From NCBI RefSeq assembly GCF_000497045.1, contig NW_015961956.1, positions 310,001 through 374,000 of the forward strand: DNA of 64,000 bases, read 5' to 3'. The DNA is from Kalmanozyma brasiliensis GHG001. Lineage: Eukaryota; Basidiomycota; Ustilaginomycetes; Ustilaginales. The translations under genes and the position numbers were made by a program. Below, piece by piece: positions 19,881 to 32,100 of this stretch. The notes beneath the pieces are model-generated. The model was not told the DNA's origin, searched no databases, and worked only from the letters and a program-made list of their open reading frames with translations. The first letter of the stretch is position 1, and each line of letters starts with the position of its first letter.

Positions 19881-22325
19881 CTACGCAAGGTAGCGGTACG
19901 TCGCTCGCTCGCCCTCGACGCGCTCCATGTACTCCTTCTCAATCAAGATGTCAAACACCTTCTTGATCTCGGCGCGCTCGATGGTGAAGCGGCTCTTGAT
20001 CTGCTCCACCACCTCGTTGACCAGCTCCGAATGCTTGATCGTCTTCTTGGCCTTGAGCACGCGCACCGCCGCCGCCTGCAGGATGAGCTCTCGATCCAAG
20101 AACACGCGCTGCTCGGTCGACTTTTGCTCTTCCGCTGTCTCCTTCATCTGGATCTGGTTGATGCGGATCCGGTGGCGTTCGTTCTTGAAGTGGTCGTTGA
20201 AGACAAACTCGTCGTCGTCGTTGACTTCTTTGCCTTGCGGATGTTTGCGGAGCACACGCGTCGGGATCTGGCCGCAGGCAAGACTCTGCAACGTACGCTT
20301 GAGCTCCTGATCGTTGAGACCCGTCTGTGTGCGAATGTCGACGTAGCTGAGCTTCTCCCCTGCCGAGAGGCTGTTGAACAGCAGAAGGACAATCGCTTGG
20401 AATGTACTGACTTGGAGCTCCTTGACGCCCGCCTTGTCGAATTGCGTCGTGATCGAGAGCGTGCCCAGCGAGTGCTGCCAGTGCAGACGCCGACCGCTGT
20501 TACGCTTCTGGTAGAACGCTTCGAAGCGTTCGGCGGCGGCAGCAAGCTCCGTCGGCAGCGTCACCTCGATGTTGGGGTACGTCGGCCAGTGCGCTTGGGT
20601 CAGCACGCTCACGCTGAGGTCAAAGTCGTCGCTGAGCGAGCCTTGGTCCTTGCGCTGCTTGGTCGCAAAGCGCTCAAACTCGTCCATGAGATCCTTGGAA
20701 ACGTCGACATCCTTGATCATGGTCTCCAGCTTGGCAGTAAATTCAGGACCGCACTCCTCCTTGAGCTTGAGCAACATGCTGCGCTCCGCATCCGACGAAG
20801 CCGAGCGGTTGAGCAGCAGACGTTTGGCAAAGTGACGCTTGTAGAACTCCTCAAACATGTCCTTGGCGTGCGTGTATCGGAAGAGGATGAGCGCTTCGTC
20901 GAGGTTGTGCTCCAGCTCCTGATCCGTCATGGTCTTGTTGCCGCTGCGTAGCTTGGCATCGAGGAACTTGGCTATGAGCTCGGCAGGCTTGTTCTCGCGC
21001 TTGTTGACAAACACCTCGAAGCTATCCTTCTGCGCATGGACAAAGTCGCCGTCGCGCTGGAAGCCGGTTGAGACGATCGCATCGATGAACGACTTGAATT
21101 CGAGCAGCCTCTCGATCATGTCGTCGTCTCTAGCACGGTCGTTGACGATCGAGGCGCCGTGGGTCTTGATGTATTCTGCAAAGGCCTTGCGCAGGTCCGA
21201 AAGGCGGTCGATACTCTTGACCAGCTGATAGATCTTGGCGAGTCCACTGAGCTGCTTGGCGGTGATGAGATCGGGCAAGCCGGCGAGGATCTTGTCGGCA
21301 TGCTCCGTGACGAGCTGCTTGCGCGCCGCAGCCACGTTGGCAGCGCGTCCGTCCTGGGTGAGCAAAGCCCACTCGCTGCGCTGCTGCTCTTCGTGGATGC
21401 GACGATCGGCGTACTCGACGTAGTCGGTCGGTGAGAGCTCCGCGATGGCGGCAGTAGATTCTGCTTGGTAGAAGGAGACGGTGGCGGTGGCAATGGCTTC
21501 GTCGAGCACGCTCTCTGCCTTGAGCTGGCGGAACATGTCCGCGACGGAAGCGTGCAACTCTCGGTAGGAGATGCTCTGCTGGCGTTCGCCATCGATAGCA
21601 GCCACGATACGAGTGAGGATCATGCTAGCCAGCGTGGCATCTTTGAGGATACGGTGACCGAAAATGTCGAGGCCCAGATCCCAGATGGGCAGCTTGCTCT
21701 GTTCCGACGCCGTAGTAGATGCGAGGGTTTGGAGGAAGTAGCGGTCTAAGGGCAGCAAGACGTCTCGCACCAATGCTAGATTCTCGCACCAGTTGGACCA
21801 GATGGACTGGAGCTGCGTCAGCCATGTAGCCTTGGATGCCAGCGACTCGTTGGCGGAACCGGAGCTGTGCAGCGCGGTCGCAAAGCTTCCAGCAGCACGT
21901 TCAAACTCGATCCTGATCGTATCGTAGAGGTCATCGAGGGTCTGACGTGAAGAGTGGATGATAAGCGTGTTGGTGATGCTGTAGAGATGCTCGAGAGGCG
22001 GCCTCGAGGCGGTCGCGGTCGAGTTGGACGCATTGGACGAGAGAAGCTGTCGGACCGAACGGACGAGTTGAGTGGTGGCCTGCGAGGCGTAGTTGACGGG
22101 CGGCAAGGTCTTGTGCGCATGGAATGAGGCTATCTGTACGGAAGTCAGACCTTGGCCCTTGCTGGTGGTGTTAGTGCCGGCACCGGCGGGGGTCGTCCTC
22201 GACCTGGCTAGGAAAGCAGCGAGCCCGCCTTTTGGGCCACCGTGGAAAGCTGAGGAGCCTCCCTTTTCGGCCAGCAGGGAGCTGTTGGCCTGGGCCCGCG
22301 ACAAGAGTGCCTCTGAAAGCGACAT
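19881..22325 (-). CDS. CUL4: Cullin-4-type scaffold of a cullin-RING ubiquitin ligase
   Basis: 814 residues from ATG at 22325 (MSLSEALLSRAQANS); the frame is open upstream but has no earlier ATG. The N-terminal cullin repeats bind an adaptor (DDB1 for Cul4). The C-terminal cullin homology domain binds the Rbx1 RING protein. Diagnostic Cul4 sequence is RIRINQIQMKETAEEQ. The winged-helix end is intact, with the NEDD8 acceptor lysine in VRVLKAKKTIKH (about Lys758) and the classic terminus YMERVEGERATYRYLA. By family knowledge, CRL4 ligases act in DNA replication licensing, nucleotide excision repair and heterochromatin. The 5' end lies 786 bases from the divergent Tom1-family gene. The QIQMKET motif makes Cul4 much more likely than Cul1 or Cul3. 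Confidence 0.92.
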   Translation of the reverse strand: MSLSEALLSRAQANSSLLAEKGGSSAFHGGPKGGLAAFLARSRTTPAGAGTNTTSKGQGLTSVQIASFHAHKTLPPVNYASQATTQLVRSVRQLLSSNASNSTATASRPPLEHLYSITNTLIIHSSRQTLDDLYDTIRIEFERAAGSFATALHSSGSANESLASKATWLTQLQSIWSNWCENLALVRDVLLPLDRYFLQTLASTTASEQSKLPIWDLGLDIFGHRILKDATLASMILTRIVAAIDGERQQSISYRELHASVADMFRQLKAESVLDEAIATATVSFYQAESTAAIAELSPTDYVEYADRRIHEEQQRSEWALLTQDGRAANVAAARKQLVTEHADKILAGLPDLITAKQLSGLAKIYQLVKSIDRLSDLRKAFAEYIKTHGASIVNDRARDDDMIERLLEFKSFIDAIVSTGFQRDGDFVHAQKDSFEVFVNKRENKPAELIAKFLDAKLRSGNKTMTDQELEHNLDEALILFRYTHAKDMFEEFYKRHFAKRLLLNRSASSDAERSMLLKLKEECGPEFTAKLETMIKDVDVSKDLMDEFERFATKQRKDQGSLSDDFDLSVSVLTQAHWPTYPNIEVTLPTELAAAAERFEAFYQKRNSGRRLHWQHSLGTLSITTQFDKAGVKELQVSTFQAIVLLLFNSLSAGEKLSYVDIRTQTGLNDQELKRTLQSLACGQIPTRVLRKHPQGKEVNDDDEFVFNDHFKNERHRIRINQIQMKETAEEQKSTEQRVFLDRELILQAAAVRVLKAKKTIKHSELVNEVVEQIKSRFTIERAEIKKVFDILIEKEYMERVEGERATYRYLA

Positions 22326-23111
22326 GATGATGTGCTCTGTCCTCGACAACTCTGATTGGAGACGGTGGAACAAGATGAGGAGCTCTCGAGCCTGGTCGCT
22401 GCCAAACGAGACAACTGGACTGTGCGCCGGCTGAGTCGATTCACCCGCTCAGCGCGGCACCATCGAGTTGCATTTTGGCTCGCATTTCTCGTCCTCCATT
22501 TTCTCGACCTTTTTCTGCATATTCCCATCTTCTGAATTCGCACCTGCCAAAAGCTGCGGAAGCTGAGCAAAAGCAACAAGTTTCTGAACCAAAGAGAACC
22601 CTGAACTGAAAAACGAGGCTCGGCAAAAAAGGGCCAGCACAGCGCAGCTCTCGAGGAAATAAAGTGTGGAGGCGAAAAGCAAAGCACGGAGCAGCAGCGC
22701 AGCGTGATCGAAAGTGACAAACTGACTGTCACTGCAGACGCTGAGAATCGCAGAGCGCGTGGTGCAGGTGTTGCAATTTTGAGAAGTGCAAGCGAAGTGA
22801 GCTTGGAGCTCAGCCTCCTCATCCTTCATTTTCCTCATCACTCACTCACACCAGGGGCTTCTCTCCTTCTCTCCTCTGCCGTCATCATCTCGTCGGTCGA
22901 CTGCCGGACGAACAGGCAGATCACAAGAGAGGTGCTACCTCACACATCTCGGCTGTTCGTCGATCGAGTCGATGTTCAGACGTCTGGACCACTTCCGCAT
23001 TCAGCCCACACCTGCCCCTGCTGAAAGGCTTCTCTTCGACCAAGAGGTGCGGCATCGCTCAGCTGGCTCGGCAGAGCACTTGACGCCGCACTTTCTTGCC
23101 TTCGCATCACG
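22326..23111. promoter_or_regulatory. Divergent region between cullin-4 and Tom1-family gene
   Basis: 786 bases serve the 5' ends of two ubiquitin-ligase genes transcribed apart. The region is locally A-rich (GCAAAAAAGGG, TTTTTCTGCATATTC) and pyrimidine-rich near 22850-22880. Overlapping short frames look like leader sequence. No specific binding site can be assigned. Confidence 0.4.
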
Positions 23112-26100
23112 ATGAAGATCACAAAGGCGCCAAAGCGTCTGGCACCAGCCGTGAGTTTTCCGCTCCTAGATGATACTGACGCAGGATTCCCGATGCGTGT
23201 CTCAGAGCAAGCATTCTAACGATCCACTCCTCTTCCATTTGCCACTATAATAGGCCCCAGAGATTGTGGCGCTGCAGGAGCGCATCACAAAGTCATCCGA
23301 TGACGAGCTACCGGCCGTGCTCGACAGCATATCCGAATGGTGCTGGCCACGCGGCGATCTCTACTACTGGACCGGCACACTCAATCGCTTCGACACCATC
23401 CTCGAAAATGTCTGCCGCGACTACGAGCTGTCCAAGATCCAGCTCAACGAGTTCACCCCCATCACAAAGCGTCTCGTCGTCAGCATCGTGCGCTTCTCCC
23501 GCCTTCTCATCGAAAACTGCACCAACCGCAAGCTCTACAGCTCTTTCGAGCACCTCAACGAGCTTCTCTACACGCGAGACCTCGACGTGCTCGAGACCAC
23601 CCTCCGCCTAGTCCTCCGAGCCGCACAGCAGCACAGCACTCACCATCCTCGACACGAGTTCCAGATCTCCAAGGACCGTCTCACCACGCTCTCCATGATA
23701 TGGACTCCCAGAGACCATGGCCTTTCGCTCGTCGATATTGCCCGGCCCGAGGTTCAACTGCCGACCGGTGTGGCCGACGTTCGCTTCCAGTTCTTCAGGC
23801 GCAGTGGGTCAATCATTCAGACCGCATCGACCTCTTCGCAGCCCGTCGCGTCCTCTTCGACCATCTCCGCCAGCGAGTCACCTCACCCCATTCGCACCGC
23901 GGCTTCTCCTCATCAAACCCACCAGCAGTATCAGCCGTCGACGTCAACGCCAACGCGCTCGCGCAACAGAGACACTCGCCCGGCCATACTTCCCGCTCTG
24001 TCGGCCAGTGCCCTCCTCGCAACGCCAACACGTCCCGACGAAAGGGCCGAGAGCGCTGCAACGGCAGCATCCGGCTCGACCTCGGCTGCAGGTCGTCGCG
24101 AAGGCTTGATCACGGTCGAGCTGAACAAGGTCGCTGGCGATCCCGCCGACGTATTTGCCAAGGCGGTCGAGAGCTACGAGATTCCATCCGAGGAGCGCTT
24201 CGAGCTCTTCCAACGCGTCCGTCTGGCGATCGGTCTTCAGAATCAAGAAGCTCGCAAGCAGCTGCTCATCTGTCGCCTCCTCGCCATGGCCTGCTATGGT
24301 CTCGTCATCGGCGAATCCGCCGCAAACACCCAGCTCTTCCTGTACGAGCCAGACCTGGTCCAGCGCGTCGCCGCACTCATCGACCCTGTGCAGAAGCTCG
24401 ACATGGCCGTCCAGAGCAGCGCCTTCTACGCGCTCGAGAGTCTCGGCCGCTACCGCACCAAGATCGCCGTGGTGCTCAACTCGGTCAACGCCTCGGTCAA
24501 CCACGGCATCATCCTCAGTGTGCTGCGAAGCCTCATCGACGACCTTCGCACCGACGAGCCCGTCTCGAGCGATCACTTTGTTGACTCCGTCCTCAGCTTC
24601 GTCGCCTTCATCGGGAATACGTCGCTCGGCAGCCCCATGATCGTCGGTGCAGGACTCATTCCTCTCCTCATCGACCTCATCGGCATCCCATGTCCAGATC
24701 GCTACATGGTGCAGCGTACCGTCTCTAGGGCGATGGGCCTCATGGACGCCCTCATCTACTCGTTGCCCCAATCTTTCGACCTCTTCTGCAACGCACGCGG
24801 CCTCGATGTCATGGTCGATCGCATCAAGGCCGAGGTGGATCGCGACATCGAGGATGGCTCCGCTGATCGCATGAGCGACAGTGTCTTTGGCGAGCCAGGC
24901 CCAGACAACCTCTACGGCCGCCTCGCTTTTGGCCGCGCCGGGCTGATCCGCTCCATGTTCAAATCGATTTCTCAGATGATGGCCTTGACCGGCACCGGAG
25001 ATGGCCTGCGCAACCTTGTCAACACCTCGCTGCTGGACTCGCTCAAGCGCATCATCGTGCACCGATCCATCTTCGGTCCGCAGATCTTCTCGCTGACCAT
25101 CCTCATCATCTCGGCCTTTGTTCACAACGAGCCGACCTCGCTCGCGATCCTGCAGGAGGCCAAGATCCCCGAGGCCTTCTTTGATGCCATCGAAGCCGAC
25201 ATCGAGGCGAACTGGGAGGTCATCTTTGCGATCCCGAATGCCATCGGCGCCATTTGCCTCAATCAAGCTGGGCTCGACCTCTACAACTCTCGTCCACTCA
25301 TCCCCAAGCTCTTTTCGCTTTTCACTTCGGAGCGTCACAGCAAGGTGTTCCAGGATCGCGACAATGCCAACGCTTTTGGCGCTGCCATCGACGAACTCAT
25401 GCGCCACCAGCCCAGCCTCAAGCCGCTCGTCATGGAATCGATCATGAAGACGCTCGACGAAATTCAGCAGATGGGCCGCACCTTTGTGCTGCCTGAGGAC
25501 GCCAAGGCGCGTGCAGCGTACGGGTTGCTTCCTGTCGGTCAGGTCGCTGCCGATGAAGCCGATGCCACCACCGCTGCGGGCTCGACTGGCGGCCGTTCCG
25601 TCGCGCTGGCGGACGTGGTCACCGACGAGCCAGACCCGATCCGCAAGGAAGACATCACCAAGCTCGAGTCCAACCCGGTCATTGCCTCCATCGACGTGAT
25701 GGCCCGCTTTCTGGAGGGCCTCTTCCAGACCACCTCGCACTGCAAGGACTTCATCAAGATGGATGGCTTCGACAAGCTGCTCAGCTTCTACTCGTTGCCG
25801 TGTCTTCCTTACGACTTTTCCGCGTCGCTGCTCGCCGACTCGCTCGTCACGCTCGTGCGCTTGATGGCAGAGATCAGTCCTAGCACGGTTCTGATCGCCA
25901 TGCTCCGCGACGTCAAGGCCGCCTCGGAGGAAGCGGCGGCGCTGTTTGGCATCACGGACAAGTCATTCGCTTCCCTGACGTACGACAACACGGTTTCGCG
26001 GCTGTTGTGGATGGCGACGCCCCGTGACGAGACAGAGGTGGAGCAGGCCAACCTCGCGTTCCGCAAGCTGGTGGGTCTGTGCTCGCGCACCCACCTCTTC

Positions 26101-29100
26101 ACGGATGTGTGCACGATCACGTATGTGGGTCACAAGCTGCCGTCCATTTTCCTTCAGACCCTCGTGGCTAGCACGACATCGGGTACCGTCAGCATTGCAG
26201 AGCTCGGCGCGATCCACCGTGCCTGCGCGTGGGAGAACATGCTGCTCAAGACTTCGCTGCCGCCTCCGCATCCCTCGGCCGAAACCGCCAAAGCCGACAC
26301 GGAGCCAACATCTGCAGAAGATACGCAGACAGAATCGCAGCAGTCAACCGCGACAGGTGCTGTTGACCTTCCTGCGCAGTCTTCGAATGGCGCAACGGGC
26401 TCGTCCACGCGCATGCCGCAGCCGCAACGCACCCCACAGCACGGCGTTCCGGATGACCTCTTGCAAGATCTTGCTGGTACCGTCGAGCAGCGCGCTCAGC
26501 CGCAAGACTCGACTCCGTCGCAGGACGAAGATCCGAGACAGCGAAATGCCGCTGCGCTGCGCTACGTTGCTTCGCAGGTCCCCTCCTCGCTCACCTCGCT
26601 TTTCGAAGAGACGGTCCGCTACCTAGCCCCCCGTCGCAGCGTCGATGCTGCCCACAAGGCCGCCGCATACACAGCCTCTGTGGAGATCGCCAAGTTCCTC
26701 AAGGACCACCTCACGTGGCGAGAATCGAGCAACGGCATCAACAGCTTTGCCTTTGCCACGCTCATGATCTGCCAGACGAGCTGTCTCCTCTTCGACGAAC
26801 GGCCCAGCTCTCCTGTCGTCTATCCAGCCATTTTGCGTGCCTTGGACAAGCAAGGCGGTCTTGATGCCCTCTTCGACCTGTTCCGCCGCTATGTGGCCGA
26901 GATCGACCGATTCTACAACGGTCACGGCAACAGCATCGAACTCTCGGCCACCGACATCGACGAGGCAGGCATCAAGCTGGGTCACACCTGTGGCGGTCTC
27001 AAGGTGATGCTAGGTCTGTTGCTTAAGCTCGTGCACTGTAAGGGTCTCATCGACTCCGCTCAGACGACGCAACTCATCCGCGAGGGCGGCAAGGACGTCT
27101 TTGAGCCTCACGCGTACCTGGTCCAGATCCGCTTTGGGGTGCTGCAGCTGCTGCTCTCCGCCTGGGATAAACCGTGGCTTCCTTCCATGCCTGCATCGGT
27201 GAATCGCTTGATGCTGCAGAACCTCTTGACCATCCTCAAAGCACAGAACGAGTCAGCGTCCGCTCCTAAGAAGACCTCAACCACCTCTGGCGCTCCGGGT
27301 GCATCCGGAACGCTCCCATCGGGGCTGTTGAATATGGCTAATCCATTCGCGTTTGGTAGTGCGCCTCGCACAGCTCCTTCACCCATTCGCAGGCCGCCCA
27401 ACGAGGAGCGTGTCCGCACGATGGTGGACATGGGCTTCCCCGACGGTGCAGCCCGTCATGCTCTGTCTCGCTGTCAGAACAATCTCAACGCGGCCACCGA
27501 GTATCTGCTGGCGCATGACGAGCTCGTTGTCCACTACCGTGATAATCCGACTCAACCGTGGGGCGACGAGCGCACTGGTGCCACGGATAGCCAGAACGGA
27601 GCTCGAGGGGCTGCTGAGCCGGCTGCACCGCCATCCGACACTGGTGCGGCCGCCGACGCTCCTCCAGGTGGGGCTACAGCTACGAACGGTGCCGGTGACG
27701 ATCGTGCTGACACGACCAACGCCGCGGCCGGCGACGTACCAGACGCAGCGATGGCCGACGCCAGCGGAAGCGGTGAGGCGGCTGCGGAGACGAGCGACAA
27801 GGAGGCGGAGACCGATGACACGATGGACACCGACAAGGTGGCCAAGCTGAAGGCCGAGTTGGAAGAGCGCCGTGACTCGCTGCGAGCTTCCCTGGTTGAA
27901 CGAGGCTTGCAGCTGGCCGATCATCATCCAGCGCTCGTCTTCGAAGTCAAGTCTGCCATCATCTTGCAGGCATCGGATCGAGCCAAGGCGATGGCGCACA
28001 TCGAAACGCTTGTCAAGGTCATTGATGCCGAAGCATCCGCTGCTTTCGGCGTCAAGGCTGACTTTGTCGCCTTGCGCATGCAGCTGCTTGCTCTCGTGTT
28101 GCACGACGAGCAAATTTTCAAGCAGCTCGATCGCGACGTCGCCACGACCATTCTGCGGTCGCTCGAAGGGCTGATCAAGCTGTACGGAACCCGCCCCTCT
28201 TCGTCTGAGGACGCGAGCGTCCCTGGCTCGGCATCCTCGACCGCTGAATCCTCTCAAAATGCTCGAGCCGCCACTCCATCTGCATCATCTGCAGAGTCAA
28301 CCCCTCCGAAGTCGACACCCAAGTGGCTGGCATCCCTCATTCTGGCTCTCGTCGGCATCCTCGGCTTCTCGGAAGACATTGCCGAAGTCAAGACCGACGA
28401 TGCTCTGCTCGATGCGACGATGGATACCGAGTCCACTCCCTCCGATACTGCTGGCAACGCAAATGGGATCACGACCGAAGCTGCTGGAGAAGGCGCCACC
28501 GCTGCCTCAGCAACCATCAAGCCGGACCTGCCGCGCGTGCGAGTCGGCTCAGTGCCGATCTCGGATGCCCTCTTCCTCTTTGCCCTGCAGATTTTCCGCG
28601 AGGCGACTTCGCTCGAGAGAAACGACTTGCTCGCAGCTTTCCGCCTGCTCACCGTATTGACGCGTAACCACACGTACGCAGCTCGATTCGCACGCGAGGG
28701 CGGCGTTCGCCTGATTTTGGAGCCCTTCCGGGTGCTCGAGCCCAAGCAAGTCTCGGGATGTCAGCCGTTCGTGGCCATCGTACTGCGTCATATTGTCGAA
28801 GACGCTCAGACGCTGGCGAGCGTCATGAGGCAAGAGATTCACAGCCTGGTGGCGCAGTCGCGCAACAAGACCAGCGACACCTCGACGCTGGTTCGTCAGC
28901 TGGATTGTGCCGTCCTGCGTGACCCCGACGTTTTCCTCGAGTCGGCCGTTGCCAAGGTGGAAATGACCGAATACTCGCCCACCAAGGGCAGCGGACACAT
29001 CAAGCTGCTGCAAGACCCGGCTGAGGCCGAGAAGAAAGAGGCCAAGGACTCCCCTTCGGATCTAGGCAATGGCTCGGCGAGTCTTGCGAGCCTCCGTCTC

Positions 29101-32100
29101 GGCGATGATCCGATGGAAAATGCTGCTGATGGCGCCAGCGCAAAGGCCAACGAAGAGCCCGCCTTCTTCAAGTCAGCGACGCAATTGTCGGTCCTCGCTG
29201 CTCCCTCCGAAGAGCTCGACGGCTTGATGAGCTATCTGCTGACCGAACTTCTTCGCGTCTCGGGAAGGAAGACCCAGTCCATGACTGCGTCGGCGTCGAG
29301 CAGCACCGCTGAGAATGCGACTGCTTCGAGCGATGCTCAAGCCGCGGTCCTGGACGCTGCTGGCACTTCATCGACCGCCTCGACCGCGACGAACGGATCC
29401 GTGGCTGCCACGCAGGAGAAGACCGAAGAGGAGAAGCAGCAAGACATTGCTTTCTTCTACTCGTGCTTCCTCATGCAGTGCCTGACCGAGCTGCTCTCGT
29501 CGTACTCTTCCTGCAAGACCTCCTTTGTCAACTTCAGCAAGAAGCGTCTTTTCGCCGCTGCGGCCGGGAACGCTGCTACGCCCGTGTCCACGCCTGCTGC
29601 TGCTCCTGCGTCGGCGAGCGTCACCTTCGCGCCCGGCACTCCCGGCAGCAAGGAAACGTTCCGAACGCGTGCCGGCATCCTGGGTACGTTCTTGACCGAG
29701 CTCGTCCCTGCTGGCTTCCTCAGCTCGTACGGCAGCACGGAGCTGCGCAGGAAGATGACGCTGTCCAATTGGGCCATGTCGGTCCTCGTGGCTCTGGCAG
29801 CAGATGTCTCCGTGCACATCGACGTCAAAGAGGTCCCCGCCGACCTGATCACAGTGCGCAGGACGATGCTCGATGCCATCGCGAGGTCCATCAAGGAAGC
29901 TGCTTCTTCTTCGGAATCCATCGAAGTGCGCTACGGCCGTCTGTACGCGCTGAGCGACCTCTGTTATCGATTGCTGATCGCTCGTCCCAACAGCACGGGC
30001 GGCAAGCAGACCGAGGACCTGACGATCCACATGGCCAAGATGATGCTGGAGAAGAGCTTCGTCACTGTGCTGACCAGCGCCATCGCCGATGTTGATCTCA
30101 ACTTGCCGACCGTCAAGTCGCTACTCGAAGCCATCTTGCGGCCCCTTGAGCATCTGACCAAGGTTGCCATCCGGATGAGCAAGCCCAAGGCCAGCGCGCG
30201 CGCGGTCATTGACGAGTCGGACGACGAGACCGACTTCTCCTCCGACTACGACATGGAGGAGGACTTTGACGACGATGACGAGGACGACGAGGACATTGAG
30301 CGTGCCGAGACGCCCGATTTCTACCGCAATTCGTCCCTCGGCATGCACACCGGCGAGATGGACACAGGCCTCGATGACGACGAGATGTCGGACGAGGACA
30401 TGGATGACGAAGACGACATGGAGATGGAGGACTTTGACACCGACACCGGCAGCGAGCTGTCCACAGACGAGGAGCTCGAGGGCATGGACGGCGACGATCC
30501 CCGCGTTGTGGAGCTGACCGATTCCGACACGGACATGGACGACTCGAGCGACGATGACTCTGATTCGGACGAGGACGACCACACGCATTCGCATGGCCAT
30601 GACAGCCACGATGACGACGCCAGCATCATGGATGAAGAGGACGAGTGGACCGACGAGGACGACGAGGACGACGACGGAACCGACCTCGACGATGAAGAGG
30701 AGGAGGCGCTGGACTTTGTCTTCCAAGACGGCGAGGAGGGATTGCCACCGATCACAGAGGAGTTTGAGGAAGGCGACGATCTTCCTGTGATGGAGGGCGA
30801 CATGGTCGATGGCCTGGTGGACGACGAGGAGATCGAGATGCTGGACGACGAGTCCATCGACGGAGATATGGACCAGGACGAGCTTTCGCAGCTCGAGCTG
30901 GCGGAAGAGTATGTCGGCCCGGCCGACGACCGCTTTGGCGCCAACTGGGGCTGGACCGCTGTGCCTGATCCGCGCACGGCTGGTCTTGGCTCCTCCTCGG
31001 CTCGTCCTCGAACGGCTGGGCTCCTGCCACCGAACTTCTTCTTGCCCAATGCCATCGCCAACACGGGCAGTGGTACAGGCGGCCATCGCCGACGCAACCT
31101 GATCGATTTCGACTCGATGATGGCACCTCGACGCACAGCGCCGCCGTCCGATGAGATCTCTACTCATCCTCTGCTGGTGGACCAGTCGGATGCCGATGCT
31201 AGCCGTCACGCAGGACGAGCGACCCGCCGCGGCCCTGGCGGCGGATCCCTACCCTCTGGCTATGCGGACTGGGCTCAGTCCGTGGAAGACTTCGTGGGCG
31301 AAGGGGCTCTGCAATTCCTTGAGCATCTCCTCGCGCGAGGCGGTGCAGGCTCTCAGGAGATCCGCATCGAGATGGGCGATGGAGGCCGAATGCGCATCGA
31401 CGGCATTGACGTGACCGGCCGAGGAGGCCGCGGAGGTCACCATCATCACCATCACCACAGTCACACCCATCACGGACAAGCCGTGCTGGGCGGCGGTGGG
31501 CACCGGGCCGCCAACGACAGGCAAGCTGCGGCTCAGAACGACCCCGTCACCCTTGCTCAATCTTTCACGCCCATGCCGACACTGACGAGATGGTCCGAGG
31601 AGGCACTGATCCTCCTCCCGTCTTCTCCCGTCTCAGCCGAACGGACCTCCAGGATGCGCGCTCACCTGATCAATGCGCTTCTGCCTGGCTTCAAGAAGCA
31701 TCGTTTGGAGACGCGTCGTCAGCTGGAAGAGGACCGAAAGGCGCTCGAGCAGGCCAAGCAGACACGAGAGAAGGCCGAAGCCGAGCTCAAGCGTCTGCGC
31801 GAGAGCAGGGAGCAGACCGAGAAAGAGCTCGAAGAGGCTCGCGAACGATTGCGCCAGGGTGAGGAGCGTGCCAGGCAGATGATCGCAGATGGCATCGGCA
31901 GCAGCGAGCTTCAGTCCCTTCTTCCCTCTTCGTCAGCAGCGCCTGCAGAACAGTCTCAAGCGGGTGCCTCGCGTGATGCTTCCAATGCTAGCGAGGCTCC
32001 TGCAGCAGAGACCTCCGATTCTGCGAACGCTGGTGCCGAGCTTACATCGAGCTCGACAGCTGCCGCTCTGCCTGACGACGTCGAGATGGCGGATGCCGAA

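Noticed and set aside
19803..20951. 382-residue plus-strand frame opposite cullin-4
   Set aside because: Shadow of the conserved cullin C-terminus; no independent support.
22326..22373. In-frame upstream extension of cullin-4 by 16 residues
   Set aside because: It starts at TTG. The first ATG at 22325 gives a normal cullin N-terminus.
23944..25740. 598-residue antisense frame inside the Tom1-family gene
   Set aside because: Opposite conserved DUF913 sequence, low-complexity His/Asp/Glu/Gly composition, no domain.
31430..31480. His-rich run in the Tom1-family protein as a possible metal-binding domain
   Set aside because: Short repeat of CAT/CAC codons within a low-complexity linker; no fold or conserved spacing supports a real metal site.
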